A stretch of DNA of 64,000 bases from Amphibalanus amphitrite (GCF_019059575.1 NW_024882190.1:327795-391794); one strand, 5' to 3'. Counted from the stretch's first letter, positions 45,935 through 58,511 are shown. Made by a program: numbers and translations. The notes: generated from the letters alone by a model not told the origin.

Positions 45935-46751
45935 GCGTGTCCGGACAAAATTTCGTCTGACATTTTTTCGTCGGACAGTTTTTCGTCCGCAGAATTTCGT
46001 CCGACTTTTTTTCGTCTCGCATTTTTTCGTCTGTACATTTTTTCGTCTGTGCATTTTTTCGTCTGTACATTTTTTCGTCTGTACATTTTTTCGTCCGGAC
46101 ATTTTTTCGTTCGTATATTTTTTCGTCTGTACATATTTTCGTCCGGACATTTTTTCGTTCAATAAATTTTGCGTCTGTGCACCCAAGGTTGAGTGAAAAC
46201 ATAGGTACTACAATGCTATTCAACTGTGAGGCAAATGACGTCATAATAATACTCGGGGCGAAGCAGTGCAGTGCCGAAGGCAATGCCTTAGGAGAGATTA
46301 CAGGCAATGGTAAGTCAAATATTTTTAGGTTAAGTGGTTGTGTATCTGGCTTCAGGCCGAAGGCCTGAAGCCTGATGCATAACCACTTAACCTAAAAATA
46401 TTTGACTTACCATTGCTTGCAATCTATTCATGCAAGTAACTTTTTCCTTATCCCCCGGTAGGCAAACATCAGTAGGTAAGGTTAGGTAAGGTTAGGTTAG
46501 GTTAGGTTAGGTTACGTTGAAATTGTAGACGAAAAAATGTCCGGACGAAAAAACGCACAAACGAAAAAATATACGAACGAAAAAATGTCCGGACGAAAAA
46601 ATGTACAGACGAAAAAATGTACAGACGAAAAAATGCACAGACGAAAAAATGTACAGACGAAAAAATGCGAGACGAAAAAAAGTCGGACGAAAATCTGCGG
46701 ACGAAAAATTGTCCGACGAAAATCTGCTGGACGAAAATCCGTCATGGAATC
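45935..46751. mobile_element. Foldback element with GACGAAAAAATGTACA repeats
   Basis: A 9-bp duplication GCGTTAATT (45926-45934 and 46752-46760) flanks two arms of a roughly 16-bp repeat, TTTTTTCGTC-type at 45938-46165 and the complementary type at 46527-46742. A hairpin-bearing repeat separates them. Nine-base duplications and tandem-repeat arms resemble foldback and Mutator-like elements. Lys/Arg-rich frames here are artefacts. Confidence 0.8.
46184..46500. repeat. Hairpin-bearing repeat, copy 1
   Basis: About 317 bases, with a long stem-loop at 46304-46416 whose outer stem pairs without mismatch for about 37 bases (starting GCAATGGTAAGTCAAATATT). It ends in TTAGG-type telomere-like repeats. 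Copy 2 at 47499-47815 preserves the hairpin and the tail. Confidence 0.8.
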
Positions 46752-46898
46752 GCGTTAATTGTAATGGAAGCACCAAATACTGTGAAAATATGTTATGAGA
46801 AAATCTATCAAACCTTACTGATCCTTACCTGATCTGAACTTACATTTTTCTAACATTTACATAACACCTGACAGTACCAGTACACATACAGAGGCACT

Positions 46899-47498
46899 TT
46901 GATTGAAGCACTGAAGCCTGGAACAGACTCGTTCCGCAGCCAGGAAATCACTTGCGAGAGCCTATTCAAATACATGGGGTTAAGGCCAAAATCTCTGATA
47001 TCAGGATATTATGGGCAAATGATTAAATTTGTGCTTCTGTTGGAACTAAGGTGTGATTGTGGCCCTAGCTGGTCCAAAGGGCTTTTGCACTTAAATGTGT
47101 CCTTTGGTGACTGGATTTTTGTTGCTTTTTTAGCATGTGTATTGAAAACCTGTACCTAGTTATTTAGCTTCTAAGGTGAATGCTTTTCTGCTCATTTTTT
47201 GTTAACCTGGAGAGAAAATGGCAATTACAACCCTGGCTGTAAGCCTGTAAGTCATAATAGGTAACAGACTATTGAAGACTTGGTATTTATTTACTTTAGG
47301 TCCGCAAAACAGAGGGGTAAATAAAAGTCATTCACACGATACTCTAAGACCTCCTGATTTCATTTCTGATACTTATTCCTTCTAGAAACCAATTTAAAAG
47401 CACCAGTACACTAGTATCACCAGTATCACCACCAACGGCCCCACCTCCGACCGGAACTGCACGTGTCTGCGCGGCGCACCCGCTACAAATGGTCCAAC
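46899..47498. other. No gene recognised; possible 5' region of PNISR
   Basis: An 86-codon frame at 46899-47159 has no recognisable motifs. The PNISR start codon at 48257 follows a splice acceptor directly, so a non-coding first exon must lie upstream. I could not place it. Confidence 0.3.
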
Positions 47499-47815
47499 CA
47501 AGGTTGAGCGAAATTACGGATGATAATAAATTGTAACGAAAGTGACGTCAAAATAATCGAGGCGGAGCGGTGCAGTGCCGAAGGCAATGCCTTAGGAGAG
47601 ATTACAGGCAATGGTAAGTCAAATATTTTTAGGTTAAGTGGTTGTGTATCTGGCTTCAGGCTGAAGGCCTGAAGCCTGATGCATAACCACTTAACCTAAA
47701 AATATTTGACTTACCATTGCTTGCAATCTATTCATGCAAGTCACTTTTTCCTTTTCCCCCAGTAGGCAAACATCAGTAGGTCAGGTTAGGTAAGGTTTGG
47801 TTATGTTCTGATCAT
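47499..47815. repeat. Hairpin-bearing repeat, copy 2
   Basis: Same structure as copy 1, with its stem-loop at 47608-47720. The flanking stretch GTGCCGAAGGCAATGCCTTA is identical in both. Outside the repeats the contexts differ, so each is an independent insertion. Confidence 0.8.
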
Positions 47816-48256
47816 TTTCTCATGCTCTATTACCTTTGCTAAATATTTTCTCTTTTTTATTCACCGTTTTTCTTGTGCTTTGGTATTATGACGTCATTTT
47901 CATAACGTCGAAAGCTAATGAATATCCGCATCATTTTTCTTTTATAGGGCAGCGTTGTATGTTTCGTTTTTGTCGCGGAAGCGTGCTTTCTTCAGTGTGT
48001 ATTGTGCAGCAGTGCGGTGTAATGTGCTGAGGTTTTAGTATCTTATTTTACATTTTTGATGCATTTAAGCATCATATCTGAATTCAGGACATCAAAAAGT
48101 GTAAGAATGTGCATTTTTTCTTTTTAAAATAATATTGCGGACCTAAAGTAAATATTTACCGAAGTCTTTAGGTAGCTCAGCTCTTTACTGCCAATGATTC
48201 ATAGCTCTGGGTGTGTATGGATGTGAATGATGCTTGCTACTCTGTGATATTCACAG

Positions 48257-51200
48257 ATGTGGTCTGGTCCTGATGGTGGCAGTCAAAGCTGGAATGCCAA
48301 CTGGGCATTTCAGCAATCCACCTATCAGAATTACAACACAGATGAGGGTAAGAAATAGCATCTCTCCTTAACCTCACAAAGTTGAAGTTGTTGTCAACCA
48401 CCTGTAATGCTGCTTTGAGGTAGCTTGATCTGGAAGTTGTTGACTGTTTTGTCATCAATTGTTTCTTGCTCTTCATCTATTTGTTATAATTGTTTCCTCT
48501 GAAGCATTATATTGATTTTATCAACAATCATGGTAGTCCACTGCTTATGCAATGCACTGTAGAACACAAACCCAATGCCCTTATAGCTGAATAGCTTTGT
48601 TCAGATGGTCAGGTATGGTGTGCATTGGTGTGTAAGACTAGCTGCTGTTAAAGGAAACAGTCCACTTTCCTGAAATCAGTATTTTGCTATTGATTTATGA
48701 TTTTTTATGCTCAAAATAATCATGAAATAAAATAAAACCTTTTTGTAAAAACAATTATTTTCTATATTTCAATATAGGACGAACTATATTCGGTAAATGT
48801 CAAGTTAAAGTCCTAAGAAGATTTCATTGATAAATTTTTCATATTTTTACATTATTTGACATCCTGAATCCAAAAATGATACTCATATGTCTCGCAAATA
48901 AAAGAAAAAAACATAATCAAACCTGACCTAACCTTACCTACTTACCTATAACCTACCAACCTACAACCTACAAACCTACCCTAACCTAACCTAACCTACA
49001 AACCTACCTACCTACAACCTAAAACCTACAAACCTACAGCCTAACCTAACCTAAACCTAAAATTTTTGCTGTTTCATATTTGTATCAACAGCGTCACAAT
49101 TGTAGTTAGGACCTAAACTTGACATATACCCTATATTCTATGTAAAATAATGTTTGACGCGGAAGCTTATTACGCATTGACCAATCATATTGCGTAGCTC
49201 AAACCTACGCATACTGCATTGGCTGTAAGCAGCACGCTGATTGGCTGACGATGACGTGGCTGTATTCCTGTGCAAGGCACGCATTCCTCTACAAGGCACT
49301 CTTTTCGGAACGAGAAATGGAATATCTTCGTCTAGGGTGATCGTTGAGCCGTAAAAGCTCTTGATTTGTGCTAGTCTCAGCTCAAGCTACGAAACTGCTA
49401 TTCCAGCTCAAAACCCCATGTTAAAAGTGAACTATTTCCTTTAATTCTTCTTTGTTCTTAATTATCCCTTGCTGGGAGATTTTGATGTACTGTTCATAAC
49501 CTAGCTGCTGTTAATTCTTCTTTGTTCTTAATTATCCCTTGCTGGGAGATTTTGATGTACTGTTCATAACAAATTTGTTATACATTAAAATTAATTTTAC
49601 ATGCCTGCCTCTCTGTGACAGTCAATGGCCATCTTTAATTGCAAGATATGATGTGGCCATGTGATGTTAACAGTCTCCCATGCATGTCGGCAGTGGACTG
49701 GGCCCAGCTAGCGCAGCAATGGATCCAGATGAAGGACCAGCCGGCGGCGGCGCCCGACGGTGGCGTTGGGCCGCCGTCAGTCCCCTCGGACGCCGGCGGC
49801 GGTGGTGGCGAGGCGGACATGGAGCTGGATGACGGCGGCAAGGAGGAGACAGTCACACTGCCAGGTTAGTGTTCGATATACCAGACTGGCATCGGTGTGT
49901 GCTCAGCTCAGACTAGGGCTGGGACGTAGAGATTGTAGCCGCCTCGCGTACGGACGTGTCACGGGGCGCTCTGTGGTCGACAGGGGCGGTGGACGGAGAC
50001 CCGACAGCGCTGCAGCGTCAGCCGGCGGCCGCCGGTGCCGCGGCGGCGCTGCAGCATCTCGCCATGGGAGCCGAGTTTCCGGCGGACGCTACCACTACCG
50101 GCTGGGGCTGGGACTGGTCGCAGTCCACCGCCGGCTGGAACTGGCAGCAGCAGCAGCAGCAGGGGCAGCAGCAGCCGGTGGCGGCCGCCGGCGGCGACGA
50201 CCAGGCGGCCGTCGAGTACAACCACGGCGCCCAGCAGCGACGACCGGTACGTCAGTTCGCTAGCGGGTGACATTGGACAGTGCTTGGTGTTCTACTGTGG
50301 GGGAGAATTGACATCAAGCGCACCGGGCGGCTGACCGCTGAGTGCTGACATTATCCCTTGCTCTCTGCAGTACCAAGGCTACTGGACCGACTCCGAGAGA
50401 CCGCCGCCCTTCCTAAAGGCCCAGCAGGGGGTTGGCCCGGAGCAGAGCAACGGCGGCGACGTCGTCCACCCAGTCAGTCTTGGTCAGTACCTTTTGTGCA
50501 GCCCTTTCTCCGAGTTTCGACTGCTACCGAACAGGATTGATTGTATACCCTCCGATTGCTGCCATGACGGTGTTAAACTCTTGAACTTTTACCAAGACAG
50601 TTTTATATACCCTCCGACTGTTTCGTTAACCGTTTCCATCTAACTGCGTGAAGAAGAAGGCAAAATAATTAATCGCGTGATAAATGTGTGGCTCTTAGCA
50701 GCTACTTCGCAGCATACTTCCCTCCTAATACGACCGGTTGGGATATGTTTGTTTGCAGATGCGGCCAAGCGGCGCACGCTGCCGCTGTGGATTCGACAGG
50801 GTCTTGAGAAGATGGAGGAGGACAAGCGGAAGGCCACGGAGCGCGAGACGGCGCGCCAGGCGCGGGACCAGCTGCTCAGGAGTCGACGCGAGCAGGAGGC
50901 ACTGGCGCCCGCTGACCCACTGCGACCCGACAAGAGCAAATTTGTGAGTGTCCCGAGGCAATTGTCCGGACATTTTAGTGGCTGATATTGCTTGATATAC
51001 TATGGTAGTTTCAAGAGCGGGTGGTTGTATGAGGCGGCACTGCTTTACATATGTGTTCATTCCGCGCAGGACTCGAGCAGCGAGGACTCTGCCTCGGACG
51101 GCGAGCGGGACGCTGAGGAGGACGGTGACCAGCGGGAGCCGAGTCCGCCCGCGCCCGAGCCGCCGCCGGATGCGAGCGGCGCCGGCCGCCGCGCCAGGCC

Positions 51201-54200
51201 GGAACCGGAGCCCGAGTCGCCGGCGGCCACCCTGCTGCTCATGACGCCCGAGGAGCGGCAGCAGGTCACGGTCAGTTCAGGGGAGAGCAACTAGCATCAG
51301 CAATTCTGATGTTGAAATAGGACGTGGCGTCGGTGAGCTAGATCTAGTTTTACCAACCTGGGGAGAACTGGCAAAGCACATACCGGCCAGGCTGACTAAA
51401 TGCGAGTCAGCCTGGTTTTTGGTTAAATGGTTTTTGTAAATACAGTTACAGTTTGTGCACCACAACTCTTTCTCTCTTTTACTGAAGACCTGCGCTTTGG
51501 ACGCCCAATACCGTACCTATATTTCACAATGATGGTATGGTTGTGGCCGCCCTTGACACGTTTCGTTTCCGCGCCGCCCCAGGTGGCGCTGGTGCGCCGG
51601 TTCCTGACGGAGCTCCTGCTCGACGTCACCGGATCAGAGATGAGAGATCTGGCCGAGGAGGTATTACAGCGACAGCGCGACAAAGGTATGGCCAGTCGGC
51701 GACCCGGGGTCGCGCGCCGGCTGGAGACTGGCGCGGGTCGGGATGGAACCGCCGCGCCGCCCGGCACCGCCCACAGCGCTCAGAGCGCCGGGCGCGGGCT
51801 GATGGCTCTGACTGAGTCTTGTGTGTCAAGGGTTTACAATAGATGGTTGTGTGCCGCAGCTGTAGTGTTGCGGTGGTATGTAAGGTAGTGGGCCGGATAA
51901 GTCAGGCTGAGTGCTCTCATTAGGTCAGTTGGGGCTGAGAGGGGAGAATAGAGCGTTACCTGTGCGCTCGTCTCGGACGCTGGTGTCGCCATGATGTCCG
52001 TTCAGTGTATTACAGCGGTCCCAGCGCCCCGCCCCACCCTCCCCTGCCCCTGCCCTCCCGCCCAGACCCCCCACCCGAGCTCGACGGGCGCACGGTTGTG
52101 TGTCTTCACATCCACCTGACTTGTCGCTCTCACGGTAAAGCGCCGCAGAAGCGAGTCCAAGCTGTGCCCACTGTAAGCCGACCGCTTGGTAAGTAACAGC
52201 GCCCGACCTTCGGGGCGATTTTCGCTCGTATTTTGTGTATCAGAAACTGGTTTTCTACAAACATTCTCTTCGGTCAATGCCTCGATTTTTTTCCTGGTAA
52301 TAAATTCGTGTTTCCAATCGTCAGTTCGAGATAAGTGGCGAGATAAATGTAGCCCGTTTGAAATGCCTCATTCTGTAAAGCAGCTATTAAATACTACCTT
52401 CTTACGGTGCTGCCTTTCTGTTCTATGTTGGCGTAGTGTAGCTACTCCCGTGCTATATCTGTATGCCCAGTATCGGGCCCTCTGTGCCGCGCTCTCTCGG
52501 CGAGTGTGCTGACCAGCGCTGACCGTGCCGTCGGCCGGCCAGGACTCGGCCTGGCAATGTACGGCAGCGGCTCGTCCGACTCCGAGTCCGACTCCGACTC
52601 CGGGGACAACTCTAAGCAGCCGCGGCGCGCCGACGGCAGCGGGGACGACTCGGACAGCGACGCCGAGCTGGAGGCGGCCATCCGCCGGCGGCGCCAGGAG
52701 TTCGCCGTCCGCGAGCGGGAGATCATGGCTCGCCTGCAGACGGAGCAGCAGGACGAGGAGCAGGAGCAGGGCAGGGGCGGGGAGCGCAGCGCAGTGCACG
52801 GTGAGCGACCTCGCGGCGCGGCGGGCAGCGCCACATCGCCACAACCACCGACACCAACCTCCACTGGCATGGCGCAGGCGGCGACCAAACTCCCTTCACG
52901 GCGCATTGCGTAATGAATTACTGACAGCTTCCTTTGTACTTAAGGTTTCATAATTCTATATAAAACGTACTCTAGAGCTTTTTAAGTTTTGAATTGTTAA
53001 AGTTGTGCTGCTATAGCTCATTTGTAAGTTTGTTTACGACAACTCAAACAAATTGGTCATTTGACGCTGACTAAACAAGTGACCTGCAGTATGTACTGAC
53101 GTGTCCTAAGGCTCCAGTCATGGTGCTCCTGCAGACATCGGGGTACCGCCCCTCCCTCTACCCTGTCTGTTTACCCAAGGTCATGAAAATTCCTGAGAAG
53201 TGTTTCTGAAAAAAACAACATAGAAATATGTTGAGGTGCGGCTGGTGGGTTAAATGTTCTTTTGTTTTTTATGAAGAAAAAATGGTTTATTGACTAAGGG
53301 CCAGTTCAATCCATTTATAACCAAATTAGTTCCCAGAGATTATAAGCATAGGCGGCGGAACGGGGGGGGGGGCACCGGGGCACCGTGCCCCCTTGAATTC
53401 TGCAAGGGGGGCACCAATAGCAAGGTGCCCCCCCTAAATTTGATGTACGAGTATTAGTACCAGGGGCGGATTCGGGAAAACTCCAGAGGGAGGGTCATGA
53501 ATCGAAGTGGTGCCCCTACTTGTACCCAAAATTAAAACCTCAACGGATTTCGCCCACTTAATTTTGGTGGTGCCCTATTTTCAGTTTTTTTTTCCTTTAT
53601 TTTTGGTTAGTCATGTGATGACTGGTGTCCCTGCTAGGCCGCTGGTGCCCCTGGAAAAACTGTGGTACCTACCTACCCTGCCCCCTGACAAGCCTACGGT
53701 GGGCCCTGACATGACTTAGGTGCCCATGGCCCCTGACAGGCCCGTGGTGCCCCTGACAGGCCTGTGGTGTCCTTGCTAGGCCTGTGGTGTCCCTGGGCCT
53801 TGGCAGGTCTGTGGTGCCCCTGGCGAGCCCGTGGTGCCCCTGTTAGAACGCAGGTGCCCTTGACAGGTTTGTGGCGCCCCTGACAATCCTAAAGTGCCAG
53901 CGACAGGCTTGTGGTGCCCTTGACAGGCCTATGGTGCCCTTGCGAGGCCGGTGGTTCCCCTGCGAAGCCGATAGTGCCCTTGCGAGGCCGGTGGTTCCCC
54001 TGCGAAGCCGATAGTGCCCCTGGCAGGCCTCTGATGCCCCTGGCAGCTCTGTGGTGCCCCTGGAAGACCTGTAGTGCTTTTGCTAGGCCGATGGTGCTCC
54101 TGATTGGCCTGTGGTGCCACTGACAGGCCCGTGGTGCCCCTGCTAGGCCTGTGGTACCCCTGGCGGGCCTGTGGTGCCCCTGTCGGCTGTCAGGCCTGTG

Positions 54201-57107
54201 GTGCTCCTGGCAGGCATGCGGTGACCCCAGGCCCTAAGTCATGACCCATGTGACCTCCCCCTGGGATTCGCCACTGATTAGTACTGCGATGGCTTCTTGG
54301 GAATTTGATACATGTAGGATAAATGGAATTTATCAAACGACAATAAGGAAGAGACAAACACATAGGTACTTGAGGATCAGCTTAAAGTTAACCACACATA
54401 CGGGCAGGGGTGTAATTTTCCTAAAATGATTGTGAGTGCCCAGCTGTAGGGGCGCCCGGCGCCAGGCCGTTTTGGGGCGCGATGGATATTCTTTATGTGG
54501 GAGCCTAAATTAACACTGAATTTGATAACATTGCTAGCCGAAGGGCGCTTCAAGTGACGTGTCTGACTAAGCAAATACACGCTTAAAAGTGGAAACTGAC
54601 CGGAAGGACGTAAAAAAGATGTAGAGAGGCGCCATCCAGTAGGAGGGGCACCAAATGTGGAGGCGCCAGACGGTTACGAGGGCGCCGTGAGACGATGAAA
54701 AGGGCGCCATTTTCTTAGTCCAGGGCGCCGAGTGATTGAAAACGCTATGAGGTCCAGGGGCGGTAAGAGGCCAGAAGGGCGCCGCACAGTCAGTAGTGCT
54801 ACGTTGGTGGGGACGTGGGGGCGCCAGCATGCGTGGAACTTTTCCAGGGAAGTTGGTGGGGCAAAAAGTCGTCAAACCCACAATGCCCGATTATGAAGTT
54901 GAATAAAATGCCACACTGAATCAATGCCTATCATTACAGATATAATATTTTGCATTAAACTGACACAAAGCTCTTCAATGCGAAAAAGATTGATTTGCAA
55001 AGCGACAAAGTCTTGGAAACCATCTAAAGTTGGTGGGGCAAAACACTTATTGGTGGGGAAAAATACCAAGTTGGTGGGGCAGCCGCCCCTTCAACTGTAT
55101 AGGAAGCTCCGCCCTTGGGCGCCAGATGGTTACGAGGGCGCCTTGAGATCATGAAGAGGGCGCCAATCTCGTAAAAGGGTGCCGAGTAATTGAAAACGCT
55201 ATGTGGTTCAGGGGGCGCTGAGAGGCCAGAAGGGCGCCGAACAGTCGAGGGATGCACCGTGAACAGAGACCTAAGGACGCGAGACGGTCAGGAGGGCGCC
55301 GTTAGACCATGAGAATGGCGCGGTGCTGTCAAAAGTGCGCCATTCTCCCAGAAGGGCGCCGAGTGATTAAAAACGCTATATTATCCATGAACGCGAGACG
55401 GTCAGGAGGACGCCGTTAGAGCATGCGAAGGGCACCGTGCTCTCGAAAGGACGCTTGCAGCCTTGTAAGAGACTTGTGGGTGCATTTTCATCATTGTGGG
55501 GGCATAATTCAGGATTGTGAGTGCATATGCCCCCACAAAGAGATATAAAATTACACCCCTGTATACGGGGGTGAACTGCCATTTTCGTTAAGTAAAAAAA
55601 AAGATAAAATCATCGTGTCAGGGCTGTGACGAAAAATAAGTGGCCTAAATCCAATGAGAAAACAGGATTTGGGGGTACCCTAGGTTTGGATCCTTGAGCC
55701 ATGGTGCCCCCCCCCCCTTGTCTCAAATCGTTCCGCCGCCTATGATTATAAGACTGGTTGCTGATTTCATATAGTGCCCATACTGTCACAGTACACTTCC
55801 TTATAATCCTTCTTTCTTCTGAATGAATTGGGTGTCTCCTAAAGAAATAGTCAGTTAGAAATAATGCCTGGGAAAACAAGACAACCGTAAGTACCTTGGG
55901 AAAGGACTTGGTGGAACCTCTCCGGATATAAAAAAAAATGCGGCATTGCTTTTTCTTTACATATTGTGAATTGAATATTTTGTAACATTATGCTAGGACA
56001 ACGAACCTAAAAGCTTATTTTTTACCCAGTTGTTAACAGGTGACCTGATGACTCTAATCCCCATGATATGCCCAGTCAGTTCACACCCGTCAGATTCGTT
56101 GTAGTGTTTGCAAATAATGCATATATAATGCCAATTTTCTCTGAACTTCTGGATTCGTTTTCGTTCTAGCTAGGAGGGAACTCAGTGTGGGGAGGGTATA
56201 AGTTTCGGTCGATATATTCCCCCTTGGGTTGCCGTGGTGATCGGAGCGCCGGAGGCTTTGCTCGGTCATCTGTGCCGTGCCCCAGTCTCGCACCCTGCCC
56301 CACCGGCGTGTTACAGAGGAGCCGCAGAGGCCGAAGCACCCGCCACCGCCACCGCCTCCGCCGCCGGCGCGGCCGGCCAGCCCGCCGGCCACCACCGCAG
56401 CCGGCGGCGGCGAGACCCGTCATCCGGCGCCGGCTGCCCGGGCCAGTCCGGCCTCCCGCCGCAGTCCCTCGGACAGTGTCGGGTCCGCCAGCTCCGCGGC
56501 TCGCAGCCGCACCTCCGGCAAAAAGAAGAAAAAGAAGAAGGAGCGAGAGCGGGAGCGGCGCTCGCGGCGCTCGGAGTCGTCCGAGCGCCGGTCGCACCGC
56601 TCGTCGCCGGCGCGCAGCAAAAAACGCTCGCGCCGCTCATCGTCTCGCTCGCGGAAAGAAGGCGGTCGCTCCCGGTCGGGGTCACCCCCGCGGCGGCGCT
56701 CGCACCATTCGAGGTCGCGGTCGCGGTCCCGCTCGGACTCTGGGACAGTCAGTAAGTCGCGGCACCCGCGGCGCAAAAAGGACCGACGCGCGTCGTCCCG
56801 AGCAAGATCCGATTCGCGCTCGGGGTCAGAGTCAGTGAGAAAGAAGGCGCGTAAGAGGTCGCGCCGGTCGCGCTCGAGGTCGCGGGAACGCCGCTCAAGG
56901 TCACGGGACCGTCGCTCCAGGTCGCGGGAACGTCGATCCCGCTCACGGGATCGTCGCTCTAGATCTCGAGGGCGTCGATCCGCGTCTCGAGGACGGCGAT
57001 CCACGTCTCGAGGACGGCGACCCTCGGATTCTCAGGCCAAGAAGCGGTCGCGCCGCTCTCGGTCTGGGTCGCGGAAACGGTCGCGCCGCCACCGCTCCAG
57101 CTCCTAA
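48257..57107 (+). CDS. PNISR: PNISR, PNN-interacting serine/arginine-rich protein
   Basis: Ten exons join in phase with GT-AG borders: 48257-48347, 49694-49864, 49984-50246, 50371-50482, 50759-50943, 51070-51270, 51583-51685, 52141-52188, 52543-52800, 56317-57107. The total is 2,223 nt, 740 residues (human PNISR is about 805). Conserved blocks occur in the human order: DWAQLAQQWI (about 32-41), RRTLPLWIRQGLEKM (217-231), an acidic stretch with SDGERDAEED, FLTELLLDVT (348-357), YGSGSSDSESDSDSGD with an acidic region, then a proline run and an RS domain (about 500-740). In mammals the protein binds pinin in nuclear speckles and is linked to splicing. The N-terminal third is tryptophan/glutamine/glycine-rich, including a six-Q run. 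Intron 9 is 3.5 kb and filled with a hAT element. Confidence 0.92.
48930..49075. repeat. Interstitial CCTAA/CCTAC-type repeat in PNISR intron 1
   Basis: Degenerate runs of CCTAACCTAACCTAACCTAC match the complement of the arthropod telomere unit TTAGG. A shorter TTAGG run lies at about 46480-46505. Confidence 0.7.
49441..49570. repeat. 70-bp direct tandem duplication in PNISR intron 1
   Basis: The unit starting TTAATTCTTCTTTGTTCTTA at 49441 is repeated at 49511, with the second copy covering about 60 bases before diverging. The match appears exact, so it is recent. Confidence 0.9.
53347..55744. mobile_element. 2.4-kb hAT-type element in PNISR intron 9
   Basis: A perfect 8-bp duplication ATTATAAG (53339-53346 and 55745-55752) flanks ends CATAGGCGGCGGAACG and its complement. 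The interior has G-rich ends, a GTGGTGCCCCTG-type minisatellite at 53620-54240, and a nested element. No transposase frame is visible. Confidence 0.9.
54415..55561. mobile_element. Nested hAT-type element
   Basis: Ends CAGGGGTGTAATTTT and the complement, flanked by CATACGGG / TATACGGG (seven of eight identical). The interior is made of repeated GGGCGCC-containing blocks (such as GGGCGCCGAGTGATTGAAAA) in several diverged copies. Confidence 0.8.
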
Positions 57108-57113
57108 CACAGG

Positions 57114-57120
57114 GTGAGTA
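57114..57120 (+). promoter_or_regulatory. Strong splice donor just after the PNISR stop codon
   Basis: GTGAGTA follows CAGG seven bases after the TAA at 57105-57107. An acceptor-like CTGTCTGTCGGCAG is at about 57520-57533. This suggests a short 3'-UTR intron. The stop is far less than 50 nt upstream of the junction, so it should not trigger nonsense-mediated decay. Confidence 0.45.
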
Positions 57121-57207
57121 CCAGAACCGCAGTCTCGTGCCCTAGTCACCTACCAATTAATGCTCCAATCGTCCCTCATGTGTCGGAAATGTCCATTTGT
57201 CGTTTGG

Positions 57208-57364
57208 TGTTAGTTATCTGTATCGCCCATTTTGCGTTGAATTGGTTTGTGGCCAGTCATGGCTTATTAGTGCATTAAGTAAACAAGTGTTAGTTATCTG
57301 TATCGCCCATTTTGCGTTGAATTGGTTTGTGGCCAGTGACTTATTCGTGCATTAAGTAAACAAG
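57208..57364. repeat. 80-bp direct tandem duplication downstream of PNISR stop
   Basis: TGTTAGTTATCTGTATCGCC starts at 57208 and again at 57288, and the copies differ by a few bases. It lies in the PNISR 3' untranslated region or a 3'-UTR intron. Confidence 0.9.
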
Positions 57365-57859
57365 GTAATTGATGTTCATTCTAGCTGTTCAAATGTGCCT
57401 TTATGCTATAAAGTGTGACCATCTCTCCATATGTCCACTGTGTTAGTATGGACCGACTGTCTGTGGTACGGTCGCTCTGTCGCTCCGGACTCCGACCAGT
57501 CGCTCACACTCGACCCGCTGTCTGTCGGCAGGACTCGCGCTCGGAGCTGGGGCGGCTGCGCAGCCGGGTCAGCCAGCTGCAGTGTTCTAGTCACTGCGGC
57601 GAACCACCGTACCCAGCCCAGACCGCCAGTCCAGGGCGCTTCGCCAGTTCAAAGGCTCTAGACTGACAAATGGTGATCGTTTTCGCGTTTACGTTACTTG
57701 CCGTAAATTCTGGGGGTATTACTTTCACTTTTCTGAAAAAAATCGACCGCTTTAATACTGGTCGTTTCATTTTAAGCTTAATCTGCAGGAAAGATTGCCA
57801 TTTAAAGCTTACCGGAGTGCGCCAGCATTCAAACATTACATATACATACAAACACACAG

Positions 57860-58040
57860 CACACAATATTCAGTCCTTGCTCACGGGAACGAAAACATGA
57901 TCACGTTTGGACTGTTCACTCACGCACGTACGCTTATGTACACACATACACACGTTAGCACAGCATTTGTATGCACACACTCTGACGCACACAATTATAC
58001 CCGCACATGGCGTACACAACCACACCCACGCACATAAATT
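57860..58040. repeat. AC-rich degenerate microsatellite
   Basis: Many CACAC/ACACA runs interspersed with ACGCAC, producing cysteine/histidine-rich spurious frames on both strands. No gene. Confidence 0.6.
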
Positions 58041-58511
58041 ATACGTTCGGATGGCTTTTAAATGGCATATCATTTTTGCAGTTTCTTTTAGCTCAAATAG
58101 TTTTCGGTGTAATTTCGAATGATACCATAATGATCATAGGATATTTGGACGGATTCGAGCATAGCATTCAGCGTTCCCTTGTACCCTTTATCGGTTTTCG
58201 GTGTTCAAGAACATCGAACACGGTCTTGAAGCGGTGAATCTGCTGGGGCTTAGAAGGAACCGTGACTTTACCAACCTGTTGGCAATAATGCTGCAAGTGA
58301 CTAGAACGTAACTCATGCAACAGCGCAGTATATCAGCGTTATCGAGAAGAAATGTACCTTGTAAAAGCCGGTCAGTTTGTATAATTGTCCATACTGTTGC
58401 ATGATTTGTGCATGGCTGGCCGGGCGTGCGCGACCGAGATAAACTTTGATTGGTCACGACTCTGACTCTCGGAGGCTCGATGGCCGCTATGTGCTGTACG
58501 TTTTTAGGCTG

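Noticed and set aside
45844..46832. Lysine/arginine-rich and phenylalanine-rich frames
   Set aside because: Translations of the GACGAAAAAATG repeat arms of a foldback element.
46899..47159. 86-codon frame as a possible gene
   Set aside because: No recognisable motif, no splice signals, and it lies among repeats.
49760..50334. Overlapping plus and minus frames around the PNISR second and third exons
   Set aside because: They lie in other frames across exon-intron borders and have no motifs; GC-rich composition explains them.
56420..57004. 194-codon minus-strand DR/RD-rich frame
   Set aside because: Antisense of the PNISR RS domain; reverse of arginine/serine codons gives RD-type repeats by composition.
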